Origin: JAANXG01 sp034520625
GTDB lineage: Bacteria > Pseudomonadota > Gammaproteobacteria > Arenicellales > JAANXG01
NCBI GenBank assembly: GCA_034520625.1
Contig: JAXHNI010000009.1
Coordinates: 310,001-374,000, forward strand
Direction: 5' to 3'
Length of the DNA: 64,000 nt
The notes beneath the pieces were generated by a model, which was given only the letters and a program-made list of their open reading frames with translations, had not been told where the DNA came from and ran no database searches. Below are positions 1-8,641 of the stretch, in pieces (the stretch's first letter is position 1; every line of letters begins with the position of its first letter). Both the position numbers and the translations under genes were made by a program.

Positions 1-1001
1 CCCGCAAGTGGCAGTTCGTCCGGGGCTACACGGGCCCCCACTACGTGGTGATGAATGCCGACGAAAGCGAGCCCGGCACCTTCAAGGACCGCCATTGCTT
101 CGAGACCGATCCTCACCGGGTCCTGGAAGGTTTGCAGATCGCGGCCTGGGCAGTGGAGGCCGAGCGTGCCTACATCTATCTGCGGGACGAATATCCCGCG
201 GTCCGGGCGATCCTCGAGGAAGAGATCCGCCGGCTGGACGAAGCGGGGCTGGCGTTGATTCCCATCGAGCTGCGCCGGGGCGCGGGTGCCTACATCTGTG
301 GCGAGGAATCGGCGATGCTCGAGTCCGTGGAAGGCAAGCGCGGCCTGCCACGGCACCGGCCGCCCTACGTCGCCGAGGTCGGGGTGTTCGGCCGGCCGAC
401 TCTGGTGCAGAACGTTGAGACCCTGTACTGGATCCGGGACATCGTCGAGAAGGGGCCGGAATGGTTCGCCGCCCAGGGGGTCAACGGCTCGAAGGGCCTG
501 CGCCACTATTCCGTGTCCGGCCGGGTCAGGGAGCCCGGCGTCAAGCTGGCCCCCGCGGGTTTGACCGCCCGCCAGCTCATCGACGACTACTGCGGCGGCA
601 TTGCGGACGGCCACGTGTTCAAGGGCTACCTCCCGGGCGGGGCCTCCGGCGGCATCCTGCCGGCGTCCATGGACGACATCCCGCTGGATTTCGGTAAGCT
701 GGAAGAGCACGGCTGCTTCATCGGCTCCCATGCCATCATGGTGCTGAGCGACCGGGACAGCATCCGCGACGTGGCCCTGAACCTGACGCGCTTCTTCGAA
801 GAGGAATCCTGCGGCCAGTGCACGCCCTGTCGCGTGGGCACCGAAAAGGCGGTCAAGCTGATGGGCCGGGACCAGTGGGACGGCAAGCTGTTGAAGGAGC
901 TGAGCGACGTCATGGCGGACGCTTCAATATGCGGCCTGGGCCAGGCCGCCGCGAATCCGCTGCGCAGCAGCTACCGGTATTTTCCGGAGGAAGTGGAATG
1001 A
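1..1001 (+). CDS. fdsB: NAD-dependent formate dehydrogenase beta subunit (FdsB/NuoF-like), 5' partial
   Basis: This is the flavin and iron-sulfur subunit that passes electrons from formate oxidation to NAD+. The reading frame is open from base 3, so the N-terminus lies outside the window. The visible part starts in the FMN/NADH-binding core (NADESEPGTFKDRH, then GAGAYICGEESAM) and ends with the N3-type [4Fe-4S] motif SCGQCTPCRVGTEK, both typical of the NuoF/FdsB/HoxF family. Its stop overlaps the start of the molybdenum subunit in an ATGA arrangement, so the two are translationally coupled. That partner argues for formate dehydrogenase rather than complex I. A gamma subunit (FdsG) would be expected just upstream of the window. 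The family is certain and the FdsB identity rests on the neighbour. Confidence 0.9.
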   Translation, partial: RKWQFVRGYTGPHYVVMNADESEPGTFKDRHCFETDPHRVLEGLQIAAWAVEAERAYIYLRDEYPAVRAILEEEIRRLDEAGLALIPIELRRGAGAYICGEESAMLESVEGKRGLPRHRPPYVAEVGVFGRPTLVQNVETLYWIRDIVEKGPEWFAAQGVNGSKGLRHYSVSGRVREPGVKLAPAGLTARQLIDDYCGGIADGHVFKGYLPGGASGGILPASMDDIPLDFGKLEEHGCFIGSHAIMVLSDRDSIRDVALNLTRFFEEESCGQCTPCRVGTEKAVKLMGRDQWDGKLLKELSDVMADASICGLGQAAANPLRSSYRYFPEEVE

Positions 1002-3787
1002 CTGACGTGATCCGATTCACCCTCGACGACCGTGAGGTCACCGCCCGTCCCGGCGAGACCATCTGGCAGGTGGCCAGCCGTGAAGGCACCGACATCCCGC
1101 ATCTGTGCTATGCCCCGGAACCGGGCTACCGTGCGGACGGCAATTGCCGCGCCTGCATGGTGGAAGTGGAAGGCGAGCGGGCGCTCGCCGCGTCCTGCAT
1201 CCGCAAGCCCAGCGAGGGCATGGTGGTGCGCTCACAGAACGACCGCGCTGCAACGGCCAGGAAGCAGGTGTTCGAGCTGCTGCTGGCGGACCAGCCGCCC
1301 CGCGAGCGCGCCCACGACAGCGGCTCCCGGTTCTGGCAGTGGGCCGACGCGGTAGGCCTGGCGGAGAGCCGATTTCCGGCGAAAGCAATGCCGGCCACGG
1401 ACGACAGCCATGTCGCCATGCGCGTGAACCTGGACGCCTGCATTCACTGCACCCTGTGCGTGCGGGCCTGCCGGGAAGTGCAGGCCAATGATGTCATCGG
1501 CATGGCCTACCGCGGCGCCGGGGCCAAGATCGTTTTCGACTTCGACGATCCCATGGGGGAAAGCACCTGCGTGGCCTGCGGCGAGTGCGTCCAGGCCTGT
1601 CCCACAGGCGCTCTGCGCGAGTCGACATTGGTGGACGAGGCGCAGGTGGACCGCAAGCTCGAGCTCGACGAGACCCCGAGCGTGTGTCCCTACTGCGGCG
1701 TCGGCTGCCAGATCACCTACCAGACCCGGGACAATGCCATCGTCGCGGTCCAGGGCCGGGACGGTCCCGCCAACCAGAACCGTCTGTGCGTGAAGGGGCG
1801 GTTCGGCTACGACTACATCAAGCATCCACACCGGCTCACCAAGCCTCTGATCCGGCGGGATGACGCGCCGAAGCGCGCCGATGAAACGCTGGACCCGGGC
1901 AACCCCTTGACGCATTTCCGGGAAGCCACCTGGGAAGAGGCCCTCGACCGCGCCGCCGGCGGCCTTGGCACGATCCGGGACCGGGACGGCCCCGATGCGT
2001 TGTCCGGATTCGGCTCGGCCAAGGGCTCCAACGAGGAGGCCTACCTGGTGCAGAAGCTGGTGCGCACCGGCTTCGGCACCAACAACGTCGACCACTGCAC
2101 GCGCCTGTGCCACGCATCTTCCGTGGCGGCGCTGATGGAAGGCATCGGCTCGGGCGCGGTGACGGCGCCGTTCACCGCGGTCAGGGACGCGGACGTGATC
2201 CTCATCATCGGCGCCAACCCCACCGAGAACCATCCGGTGGCGGCTACCTATTTCAAGCAGGCCGCCCGCGCCGGCAAGACGTTGATCGTGTGCGATCCGC
2301 GCAAGAGCACCATGATGCGTTATGCGAAGTACCAGGTGCAGTTCAAGCCGGGCACCGACGTGGCGCTGCTGAACGCGCTGCTGCATACCATCATCGACGA
2401 GGAGCTCTACGACAGTGAATACGTCGCGCGGTACACCGAGGGCTTCGAGAACCTGAAGCGTCACGTGAAGGATTTCTCTCCCGAATCCATGGCCGGGGTG
2501 TGCGGCATCGACGCGGCCACGCTGCGCGAGGTGGCGCGGGTCTACGCCACGGCCGGGCGGTCAATGGTGTTCTGGGGTATGGGCATCTCCCAGCATATTC
2601 ACGGCACGGACAATGCGCGCTGTTTGATCGCCCTGGCCCTGACCACCGGTCAGGTCGGCCGGCCCGGCACCGGCTTGCACCCGCTGCGGGGCCAGAACAA
2701 CGTGCAGGGCGCCTCGGATGCGGGACTGATTCCGATGGTGTACCCGGACTACCAGGCGGTGGACGTCGAGGATATCCGCCGCCGCTTCGAGGACGCCTGG
2801 GGAACGACCCTGGATCCTTCCAGGGGCCTGACCGTGGTGGAGATCATGCACGCCGTCACCAGCGGCCAGATCAAGGGCATGTACGTCATGGGCGAGAACC
2901 CGGCCATGTCCGATCCCGACACCCGGCACGCCCGGGAGGCCCTGGCCGGCCTGGAGCACCTGGTGGTGCAGGACCTCTTCCTCACCGAGACCGCCTACTT
3001 CGCGGATGTCGTGCTGCCGGCCTCGGCCTGGCCGGAGAAAGCCGGCACCGTCACCAACACCAACCGCCAGGTGCAGATGGGCCGGCCCGCTCTGGCGCTG
3101 CCCGGCGATGCCCGCCAGGACTGGTGGATCATCCAGGAACTCGCCAACCGCATGGGCCTGGACTGGCGCTACGAAGGGCCGCGGGACGTGTTCAACGAAA
3201 TGAAGCAGGTCATGCCATCGTTGAACAACATCACCTGGGAACGGCTGGAGCGCGAAAACAGCGTGACCTACCCGTGTCCCGACCCGGATCATCCCGGCAG
3301 CGAGATCGTATTCGGCGACGGATTCCCCACCGCCGACGGGCGGGGCAAGCTGGTGCCCGCCGAGGTTCTGCCGCCCCACGAGCAGGTGGACCAGGAGTTT
3401 CCCTATATCCTGATCACCGGTCGCCAGCTCGAGCACTGGCATACGGGCGCCATGACCCGACGCGCCACGGTGCTGAATGAGATCGAACCGAGCGCGGTGG
3501 CGAGCCTGTCGCCGCGGGAGTTTCGGACCCTGGGCATCGCGCCGGGCGATCCCATCAGGGTAACGACCCGGCGGGGCGACATCCGGCTCACCACGCGCAG
3601 CGACCGGGCGGTGGCCCCCGGCACGATATTCATCCCGTTCTGCTACGCGGAGGCGGCGGCCAATGTGCTGACTAGCCCGGAGCTCGATCCGTTCGGGAAG
3701 ATTCCGGAGTTCAAGTACAGCGCGGCGAGCATCGCGCCGGTCGGCGAGGAAGCCGCACGGGCGCCGACAACGGCCCCCGTCGTGTAA
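998..3787 (+). CDS. fdsA: Formate dehydrogenase alpha subunit, Mo/W-bis-MGD, Cys type
   Basis: Catalytic subunit oxidising formate to CO2, 929 aa. The N-terminus is a [2Fe-2S] ferredoxin-like domain (Cys37, 50, 53, 67). Two [4Fe-4S] clusters follow (CIHCTLCVRAC and CVACGECVQAC), then the molybdopterin domain opening with CPYCGVGC. The ligand to molybdenum is read as Cys371 in DHCTRLCHASS, the place where E. coli FdhF has selenocysteine, and no in-frame TGA is present. The C-terminus has the usual MGD-binding domain (ITGRQLEHWHTGAMTRR). The ATG at 998 overlaps the fdsB stop and matches the family's start, so longer upstream frames are not needed. The fdsC/fdhD and fdsD genes that often follow fdsA are absent here; the next gene is on the other strand. 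Confidence 0.93.
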   Translation: MTDVIRFTLDDREVTARPGETIWQVASREGTDIPHLCYAPEPGYRADGNCRACMVEVEGERALAASCIRKPSEGMVVRSQNDRAATARKQVFELLLADQPPRERAHDSGSRFWQWADAVGLAESRFPAKAMPATDDSHVAMRVNLDACIHCTLCVRACREVQANDVIGMAYRGAGAKIVFDFDDPMGESTCVACGECVQACPTGALRESTLVDEAQVDRKLELDETPSVCPYCGVGCQITYQTRDNAIVAVQGRDGPANQNRLCVKGRFGYDYIKHPHRLTKPLIRRDDAPKRADETLDPGNPLTHFREATWEEALDRAAGGLGTIRDRDGPDALSGFGSAKGSNEEAYLVQKLVRTGFGTNNVDHCTRLCHASSVAALMEGIGSGAVTAPFTAVRDADVILIIGANPTENHPVAATYFKQAARAGKTLIVCDPRKSTMMRYAKYQVQFKPGTDVALLNALLHTIIDEELYDSEYVARYTEGFENLKRHVKDFSPESMAGVCGIDAATLREVARVYATAGRSMVFWGMGISQHIHGTDNARCLIALALTTGQVGRPGTGLHPLRGQNNVQGASDAGLIPMVYPDYQAVDVEDIRRRFEDAWGTTLDPSRGLTVVEIMHAVTSGQIKGMYVMGENPAMSDPDTRHAREALAGLEHLVVQDLFLTETAYFADVVLPASAWPEKAGTVTNTNRQVQMGRPALALPGDARQDWWIIQELANRMGLDWRYEGPRDVFNEMKQVMPSLNNITWERLERENSVTYPCPDPDHPGSEIVFGDGFPTADGRGKLVPAEVLPPHEQVDQEFPYILITGRQLEHWHTGAMTRRATVLNEIEPSAVASLSPREFRTLGIAPGDPIRVTTRRGDIRLTTRSDRAVAPGTIFIPFCYAEAAANVLTSPELDPFGKIPEFKYSAASIAPVGEEAARAPTTAPVV

Positions 3788-3850
3788 GAGGCGAGCCCCT
3801 TCGCCGATTACGGCGTAGAGCAAGGCCTCCTCGGCCAGAGGGTTGGCCTC

Positions 3851-4303
3851 CTACTGGATCTGCCAGGAACCGTCCGGCTGCCGGCACGCGGTGCCGTAGG
3901 CTTCCTCGACCCGGCCGCCGACTTCCACCTGGGTCTGATACTCCCGGCAGTACTGGCCGCTGCTTCGCTGGTAGGTTTCAGTGGGCACGAAGGTGACCTG
4001 CTTGCCGCTGTCGGGATTCACCCAGCTGGTTTGCGAACCGGTCTCGTTGTACTCCAGGGCGCGCTGGGCCTGCTGCTCGTCGTACATGTCCAGGCGCCGG
4101 CCGACATTGCTGCCGGCAAAAGCGCCCAGCACCGCGCCGGCAAACGTCGCCAGGGCTTTGCCCCGACCGCTGCCGAAATTGTGGCCGACGGCGCCGCCCA
4201 CAGCGGCTCCCGCCAGGGCGCCCGTGTCCTCCTTGCGCATGCCCTGGCAGCCGGACAGGGCCAGGATGGAAGCGGTCAGGATTACTATAATCAGCTTTTT
4301 CAA
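3851..4303 (-). CDS. Glycine-zipper 2TM-type lipoprotein
   Basis: Small envelope lipoprotein of about 150 aa. I choose the TTG at 4303 because GGAG lies nine bases upstream and the product then starts MKKLIIVILTASILALSGC, a textbook lipoprotein signal with lipobox LSGC. An in-frame ATG at 4339 would add twelve residues before the signal. The middle is a glycine zipper (GALAGAAVGGAVGHNFGSG, then AGAVLGAFAGSNVGRRLD), as in the OmpA-like 2TM/SlyB group. The C-terminal half holds a conserved-looking region with two cysteines (YCREY, TACRQPDGSW). Such proteins sit in the outer membrane or periplasm and often respond to envelope stress, but the precise role is unknown. It is transcribed alone. Confidence 0.8.
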   Translation of the reverse strand: MKKLIIVILTASILALSGCQGMRKEDTGALAGAAVGGAVGHNFGSGRGKALATFAGAVLGAFAGSNVGRRLDMYDEQQAQRALEYNETGSQTSWVNPDSGKQVTFVPTETYQRSSGQYCREYQTQVEVGGRVEEAYGTACRQPDGSWQIQ

Positions 4304-4623
4304 TTCGTCGTGCTCCAGGATCTGTTCAACAATGATCAACGTGCCGGGATCACAGGCGTTGACGGGCGGTGGCCCGTGGCGCCCCGGTTCCGCCGGCTCC
4401 CAGTGTACCCTGCCACAAATGATGCACCATTCAACGACTCGTGGACATTGGTTCGGTTTGCAGGACCACCTGAGCGTAGAGGCCAGTGTCGAGGACTGTC
4501 GAAAACAGGGGTGTTTGAGCCAGACTGGCCCGTTTCCCGACGCCGATGCTCTGATCAGACACGCTTTGAAAGTTACAATATCACCGGCTGATTGCCAGAT
4601 GCAGTCGGGGGTTGAGTAGCAGA
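4304..4623. other. Intergenic region with partial interspersed-repeat core
   Basis: This gap between the lipoprotein and rtcB has no gene that I can support. Positions 4496-4524 match one half of the palindromic repeat seen whole near 19.8 kb and 35.0 kb (core TGTCGAAAACAGG, then TTTGAGCCAGA). No matching right arm is visible here, so this looks like a degenerate or half copy. Confidence 0.5.
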
Positions 4624-5820
4624 ATGCCGATCAGACAGACCTTGACCGAGTCCGGCGTGCCGGTGCACGTGTATACCGACGAGCTGGAGTCCTCCGCCCG
4701 GGCCCAGCTGCTGAACGTTGCGCGGCTGCCCATCATGCACCATCACGTCGCGGCCATGCCGGATGTCCACATGGGAATCGGCGCCACCGTCGGATCGGTG
4801 CTCGCCACCCGCAGCGCCATCATTCCGGCGGCGGTGGGGGTCGATATCGGCTGCGGCATGAATGCCGTGCGCCTGTCCCTGGACGCCGGGCGGCTGCCGG
4901 ACAGCCTCCGGCGCGTGCGCACGGCGATCGAAAAGGCGGTTCCCGTGGGCTTCGATCAACACCGGACGCCCAGGCCCCGGCGCGGGGAGATCGAACCACT
5001 CCGGCGGGGGCTCGAACGCATCGCGGAGCGGCACCCGGACCTGCGCCGGATGCAGAAGCGCTTCGATACCACCTGGGCGCAGCAGCTCGGGACGCTGGGC
5101 GGCGGCAACCATTTCATCGAGTTGTGCGTCGACGAGGCGGACGCCGTGTGGGTGATGCTGCATTCCGGCAGCCGCGGCATCGGCAATGTCATAGGCCGCT
5201 ATTTCATCGCCCTGGCCAAGCGGGACATGGGCCGGCATCTGGCCGCTTTGCCGGACAAGGACCTGGCCTACTTCAGCGAGGGCGCCGACCACTTTGACGA
5301 CTACGTCGAGGCCGTCTCCTGGGCACAGGAGTACGCGCGGCGAAACCGCGAGGAGATGGTTCGCCTGATTGTTGATGTCCTCAAGGAGGAGCTGCCGCCG
5401 TTCACGACCACGGACAGCGCCATCAACTGCCACCACAACTACGTGGTGGCGGAGACGCATTTCGGGGAGCGGGTGTTCGTCACCCGCAAGGGCGCGATCC
5501 GCGCCGGAAAGGGCGAGCTGGGGATCATTCCCGGCAGCATGGGCGCGTGCTCGTACATCGTCCGCGGCAAGGGCAGCGCCGAGTCCTTCCAGTCCTGCGC
5601 CCACGGCGCGGGCCGCCGCATGAGCCGCAGCCGGGCGCGGCGCGAGTTCGATATCGATGACCTGCGCGCCCAGACCCGGGGGGTGGAGTGCCGGATACAC
5701 AAAAGCGTGCTGGACGAATCCCCCGGCGCCTACAAAGACATCGACGCGGTCATGGCCAACCAGGAAGACCTGGTGGACGTGGTTCATCGCCTCAAGCAGG
5801 TGGTGTGCGTGAAAGGCTGA
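4624..5820 (+). CDS. rtcB: RtcB family RNA ligase
   Basis: GTP-dependent ligase joining 2',3'-cyclic-phosphate (or 3'-phosphate) RNA ends to 5'-OH ends, used in RNA repair. The 398 aa product follows E. coli RtcB closely along its length: MPDVHMGIGATVGSV near the start, AAVGVDIGCGMNAVR, GGGNHFIELC, HSGSRGIGN, INCHHNYV, and the guanylylated-histidine motif HGAGRRMSR, ending VVCVKG as in E. coli. Mn2+ ligands are present in the C, H and N motifs. I take ATG at 4624; an in-frame TTG at 4612 would add four residues, and neither has a convincing ribosome site. There is no RtcA cyclase or RtcR regulator beside it. Instead a hydrolase gene follows seven bases downstream, probably in one operon. Confidence 0.95.
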   Translation: MPIRQTLTESGVPVHVYTDELESSARAQLLNVARLPIMHHHVAAMPDVHMGIGATVGSVLATRSAIIPAAVGVDIGCGMNAVRLSLDAGRLPDSLRRVRTAIEKAVPVGFDQHRTPRPRRGEIEPLRRGLERIAERHPDLRRMQKRFDTTWAQQLGTLGGGNHFIELCVDEADAVWVMLHSGSRGIGNVIGRYFIALAKRDMGRHLAALPDKDLAYFSEGADHFDDYVEAVSWAQEYARRNREEMVRLIVDVLKEELPPFTTTDSAINCHHNYVVAETHFGERVFVTRKGAIRAGKGELGIIPGSMGACSYIVRGKGSAESFQSCAHGAGRRMSRSRARREFDIDDLRAQTRGVECRIHKSVLDESPGAYKDIDAVMANQEDLVDVVHRLKQVVCVKG

Positions 5821-5826
5821 TCCGGA

Positions 5827-6720
5827 TTGGCGCGCTCCATCGTCTTCGTCCCGGGCAAGAGCCCCAAGCCGCCGCCGGCGCTCCACCGCGAATACCTGTG
5901 GCGGGCGCTGCGCCGCGGCGTCCTGCGCCACGATCCGGCGCTGACGGATGCGCTCGACGCTTGCAGCTTTCGTCTCGCGGCCTGGAATTTCCTCTACTAC
6001 GGGCAGTACGAGCCGATCGATGCCGACATTCCGTGGATCGAGCGCCTGCTGGACGACGGAGAGGCCACGGCCGCCGACATCAGGGAGGCGCGGCATTGGT
6101 CCAAGTGGCTGACGCGGCTGCTGTATTCCATCGGCGACCATGCCCACTGGCTGATCGGCGCGATTCCGGACCCGCGTATCAAGGCCATGATCCAGGATAC
6201 ACTGCGATACTTCGAGAATACCGGGGGGGTCGCGGACCGGATCCGGGGCCAGGTCAAGGCCGAGATAGAACAAGCGCGAGGAGAGAACGATTCCGTATGT
6301 ATCGTGAGCCACAGCATGGGCGCGGTTATCGCGTATGAATCCCTCTGGTCTCTCACCCACGACGACCATCGCCCGGTGGACGTCGATCTGTTGCTGACCC
6401 TGGGCTCGCCGCTGGGGATGAAATATGTGCAGAAGCAGCTGCTGGGCCTGCGGGATGGCAGCGGGCGCTATCCGTCGGGGATCGGCGAATGGGTGAACAT
6501 CTCGGCCGTCGGCGACCTGGTGTCCGTGGACGAGCGGGTCGAGAACGATTTCGCGCCCATGGCGGCGCAGAAAGGCGTAGGCAGAATCCGTGATATCCAC
6601 CACGACGTCTACACGGCATTCCGCAACGCCCAGGGTCTGAATCCCCATCGCTCCTACGGCTACCTGGTGCACCCGGAGGTGGGCGCCGTCATGGCGGACT
6701 GGTTGCGAGGCGGCGAGTGA
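5827..6720 (+). CDS. Alpha/beta-hydrolase-like protein with GxSxG-type motif
   Basis: Product of 297 aa, starting with TTG just after the rtcB stop. It begins MARSIVFVPGKSPKPPP, a beta strand followed by a P/G-rich turn as in alpha/beta hydrolases, and carries SHSMGAV with Ser163 as the likely nucleophile. A later TLGSPLG and a D/H pair (SVDERVEND; RDIHHDVY) could complete a Ser-Asp-His triad. Residues 90-130 are helical and aromatic. No signal peptide is visible, so it is probably cytoplasmic. It is sandwiched between RtcB and a glycerophosphodiesterase, with the stop overlapping the next start, suggesting one transcript. Substrate is unknown; a lipase or esterase acting on a phospholipid-derived compound is conceivable from the neighbour but unproven. 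Confidence 0.7.
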   Translation: MARSIVFVPGKSPKPPPALHREYLWRALRRGVLRHDPALTDALDACSFRLAAWNFLYYGQYEPIDADIPWIERLLDDGEATAADIREARHWSKWLTRLLYSIGDHAHWLIGAIPDPRIKAMIQDTLRYFENTGGVADRIRGQVKAEIEQARGENDSVCIVSHSMGAVIAYESLWSLTHDDHRPVDVDLLLTLGSPLGMKYVQKQLLGLRDGSGRYPSGIGEWVNISAVGDLVSVDERVENDFAPMAAQKGVGRIRDIHHDVYTAFRNAQGLNPHRSYGYLVHPEVGAVMADWLRGGE

Positions 6721-7481
6721 TGGGCATCGGTGAGCTGACGCTGGTGGCGCATCGCGGCTACCCCCTGGCTTTCCCGGAAAACACGCTGCTGGGTTTCCAG
6801 CAGGCCGTCCTGCACGGCGCTGCGTACGTCGAGACCGACATTCAGTGCACCCGCGACGGCGTGCCGGTGCTGTACCACGATGCGGGCAGCCGCAGACTGT
6901 CGGGTGTGGCGGGCTCCATCCTCGACCGGACGCTGGAAGAGCTCGGCGCCGTGGACGTGTCCCATCCCGCCCGCTTCGGGGACCGCTTCGCGGGGATGCC
7001 GATCGCGACCCTCGAGGCGTTCACGGGTTGGCTGGCGCAGCATCCGTCCGTGACGGCTTTCGTCGAGATCAAGCGGCAGTCCCTGAGGCGCCATGGCGTC
7101 GAGCGGGTCATGGCTTGGGTGATGGGTGCGCTGCGGGGCGTGGAGGATCGCTGCGTGATCATTTCCTTTGATGACCGCTGCCTGGCGCACACCGCCGAGC
7201 ACTACGACATCCGCACGGGCTGGGTGCTGCCGGCGTGGAACCGGCGCACCGAGGCCCGGGCGCGCGAGCTGTCACCGGCGTACTTGTTCGCCGAGGACGT
7301 TCAGCTTCCCGGTGCCACCGCGGATATCTGGACCGGACCCTGGCAGTGGGCGGTCTACGTGATCAACGACCTGGACACGGCGATGTCCTATGTGGAGCGC
7401 GGCATCTACCTGGTGGAGACCGACGCCATCGGCGACCTGCTGGATCAGTACCGCGCCGGCATTGTGTCGTCGGAGGAGTGA
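6720..7481 (+). CDS. Glycerophosphodiester phosphodiesterase family protein
   Basis: Hydrolyses glycerophosphodiesters to sn-glycerol-3-phosphate and an alcohol. The TIM-barrel hallmarks are clear: LVAHRGYPLAFPENTLLGF, then VETDIQCTRDGVPVLYHD, and FVEIKRQS further on. The His and Glu residues of HRG, PENT and ETD match the UgpQ-type active site and metal ligands. The 253 aa length and lack of a signal peptide fit a cytoplasmic UgpQ-like enzyme. I choose the ATG at 6720, which overlaps the preceding TGA and has GAGG nine bases upstream; a GTG three bases earlier is in frame. It ends the rtcB-hydrolase-GDPD group, after which a GC-rich repeat begins. Confidence 0.88.
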   Translation: MGIGELTLVAHRGYPLAFPENTLLGFQQAVLHGAAYVETDIQCTRDGVPVLYHDAGSRRLSGVAGSILDRTLEELGAVDVSHPARFGDRFAGMPIATLEAFTGWLAQHPSVTAFVEIKRQSLRRHGVERVMAWVMGALRGVEDRCVIISFDDRCLAHTAEHYDIRTGWVLPAWNRRTEARARELSPAYLFAEDVQLPGATADIWTGPWQWAVYVINDLDTAMSYVERGIYLVETDAIGDLLDQYRAGIVSSEE

Positions 7482-7484
7482 TTG

Positions 7485-7612
7485 TTTTTCCCCTCACCCT
7501 GTCCCCCTGCGGGGGCGAGGGGACCCTTCGTTCGGAGGCCGTACCGTATCGATCGCCCCGGTCCTGCTCCCTCTCCCCCTCCGGGGGAGAGGGTTGGGGT
7601 GAGGGGAAAAAT
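7485..7612. repeat. GC-rich interspersed palindrome (REP-like)
   Basis: A 128-base palindromic block directly after the glycerophosphodiesterase gene. The outer arms are TTTTCCCCTCACCC (about 7487-7499) and its near complement ending GGGGTGAGGGGAAAA (about 7595-7610). Two inner hairpins are visible: CCCCCTGCGGGGG on the left and CCCTCTCCCCCTCCGGGGG on the right, the latter followed by AGAGGG. This C-rich/G-rich pattern resembles dispersed repeats seen in many proteobacterial intergenic regions. It may help terminate transcription or block exonucleases. Confidence 0.75.
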
Positions 7613-7721
7613 AATAGACGTGTTCGAAAAGTGTTGTTGATTATTCGATCCGGCCCCCGGCTTTCACACCCAGCGGGTATTCGCGTTATAGTTCCGGGAC
7701 GCTTCAACACCGGATAGCCCC

Positions 7722-8513
7722 ATGCTCGTCGAACAGATCTGGACTGCCAACGCGCTGCGCAACTTCAATTACCTGATCGCCTGCCCCGAGACGGGGGAAG
7801 CGCTGGCCGTCGACCCCCTGGACCACAAGCGTTGCCTGGACACGGCCCGGGACAAGGGCTGGGAGATCACCCAGGTGCTGAACACCCATGAGCATCCGGA
7901 CCATACCGGGGGTAATGGGCCGGTCATCGAGGCCACGGGGGCGAAGCTGCTGGCGCATCACAACGCCGGGAAGAAGATCCGGGGCATGGATGTCGGCCTG
8001 AAGGCCGGGGACGTCGTCAAGGTCGGCAGGACCGTGGAGCTGGAGGCGCTGGACACCCCGGGCCATACCATGTGCCATGTCTGCCTGCTTTCCCATACCG
8101 ATACGCCGGGATTGTTCTGCGGGGACACCCTGTTCAATGCCGGCGCCGGGAACTGCCATAACGGCGGCCACCCCGAGGAGCTCTACGACACATTCGTGAA
8201 GCAGCTCGACAGGCTGCCGGAGGAAACCCGGATCTACCCGGGCCATGACTACATCAGCAATAATCTGAAGTTCACCCTGGACCGTGAGCCCGACAACGAA
8301 CGAGCCGGGAAACTGCTGCCGGAAGTGGAGAACCAGGATCCGGCCCATGCGATGGTGACCACGCTGGCGCAGGAAAAGGAGATCAACACCTTCTTCAGGC
8401 TGCGCTCGTCGTCGGTGATCTCCGGGCTCAGGGAGGTGTTCCCGGACCTGCCCGAGGACCCCGACCCCCGCGCGGTGTTCATCAAGCTGCGCGAGCTGCG
8501 CAACAGTTGGTAG
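7722..8513 (+). CDS. Hydroxyacylglutathione hydrolase-like metallo-beta-lactamase fold protein (glyoxalase II-like)
   Basis: A 263 aa metallohydrolase likely to cleave S-D-lactoylglutathione or a related thioester. The metal site is plain: THEHPDHTGG (HxHxDH), then DTPGHTMCHVCLL, CGDTLFNAGAGNC, and YPGHDYISNNLKF near residue 170, each matching GloB. The C-terminal substrate-binding region ends FIKLRELRNSW, close to the REVFxxLRxxKD end of GloB proteins. It sits alone between two repeat-bearing gaps. The start ATG at 7722 has only a weak ribosome site but gives the normal beginning (MLVEQIW...NFNYLI). It may be glyoxalase II proper or a paralogue; the window holds no gloA. Confidence 0.85.
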   Translation: MLVEQIWTANALRNFNYLIACPETGEALAVDPLDHKRCLDTARDKGWEITQVLNTHEHPDHTGGNGPVIEATGAKLLAHHNAGKKIRGMDVGLKAGDVVKVGRTVELEALDTPGHTMCHVCLLSHTDTPGLFCGDTLFNAGAGNCHNGGHPEELYDTFVKQLDRLPEETRIYPGHDYISNNLKFTLDREPDNERAGKLLPEVENQDPAHAMVTTLAQEKEINTFFRLRSSSVISGLREVFPDLPEDPDPRAVFIKLRELRNSW

Positions 8514-8531
8514 CGACGAAAGACAACCGGT

Positions 8532-8582
8532 GAATCTCTGACCCACATGGGTTTCGTTTTGTCATATCAAGGTTAGAGATTC
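8532..8582. other. Inverted repeat between gloB-like and ybaK-like genes
   Basis: Twelve-base arms at 8532-8543 (GAATCTCTGACC) and 8571-8582 (GGTTAGAGATTC) pair with one mismatch around a 27-base loop. There is no T-run after it. It could be a weak terminator for the upstream gene or a leader structure for the downstream gene, whose start lies 60 bases further on. Confidence 0.4.
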
Positions 8583-8641
8583 CTGGGGCAAACAGATGGC
8601 GATTACGAAGACACGCGGACCGGCCGCAAGGGGAGGGTGGA

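Noticed and set aside
2108..2110. Selenocysteine in the formate dehydrogenase
   Set aside because: The codon at the active-site position is TGC (Cys), not TGA, and no SECIS-like need arises.
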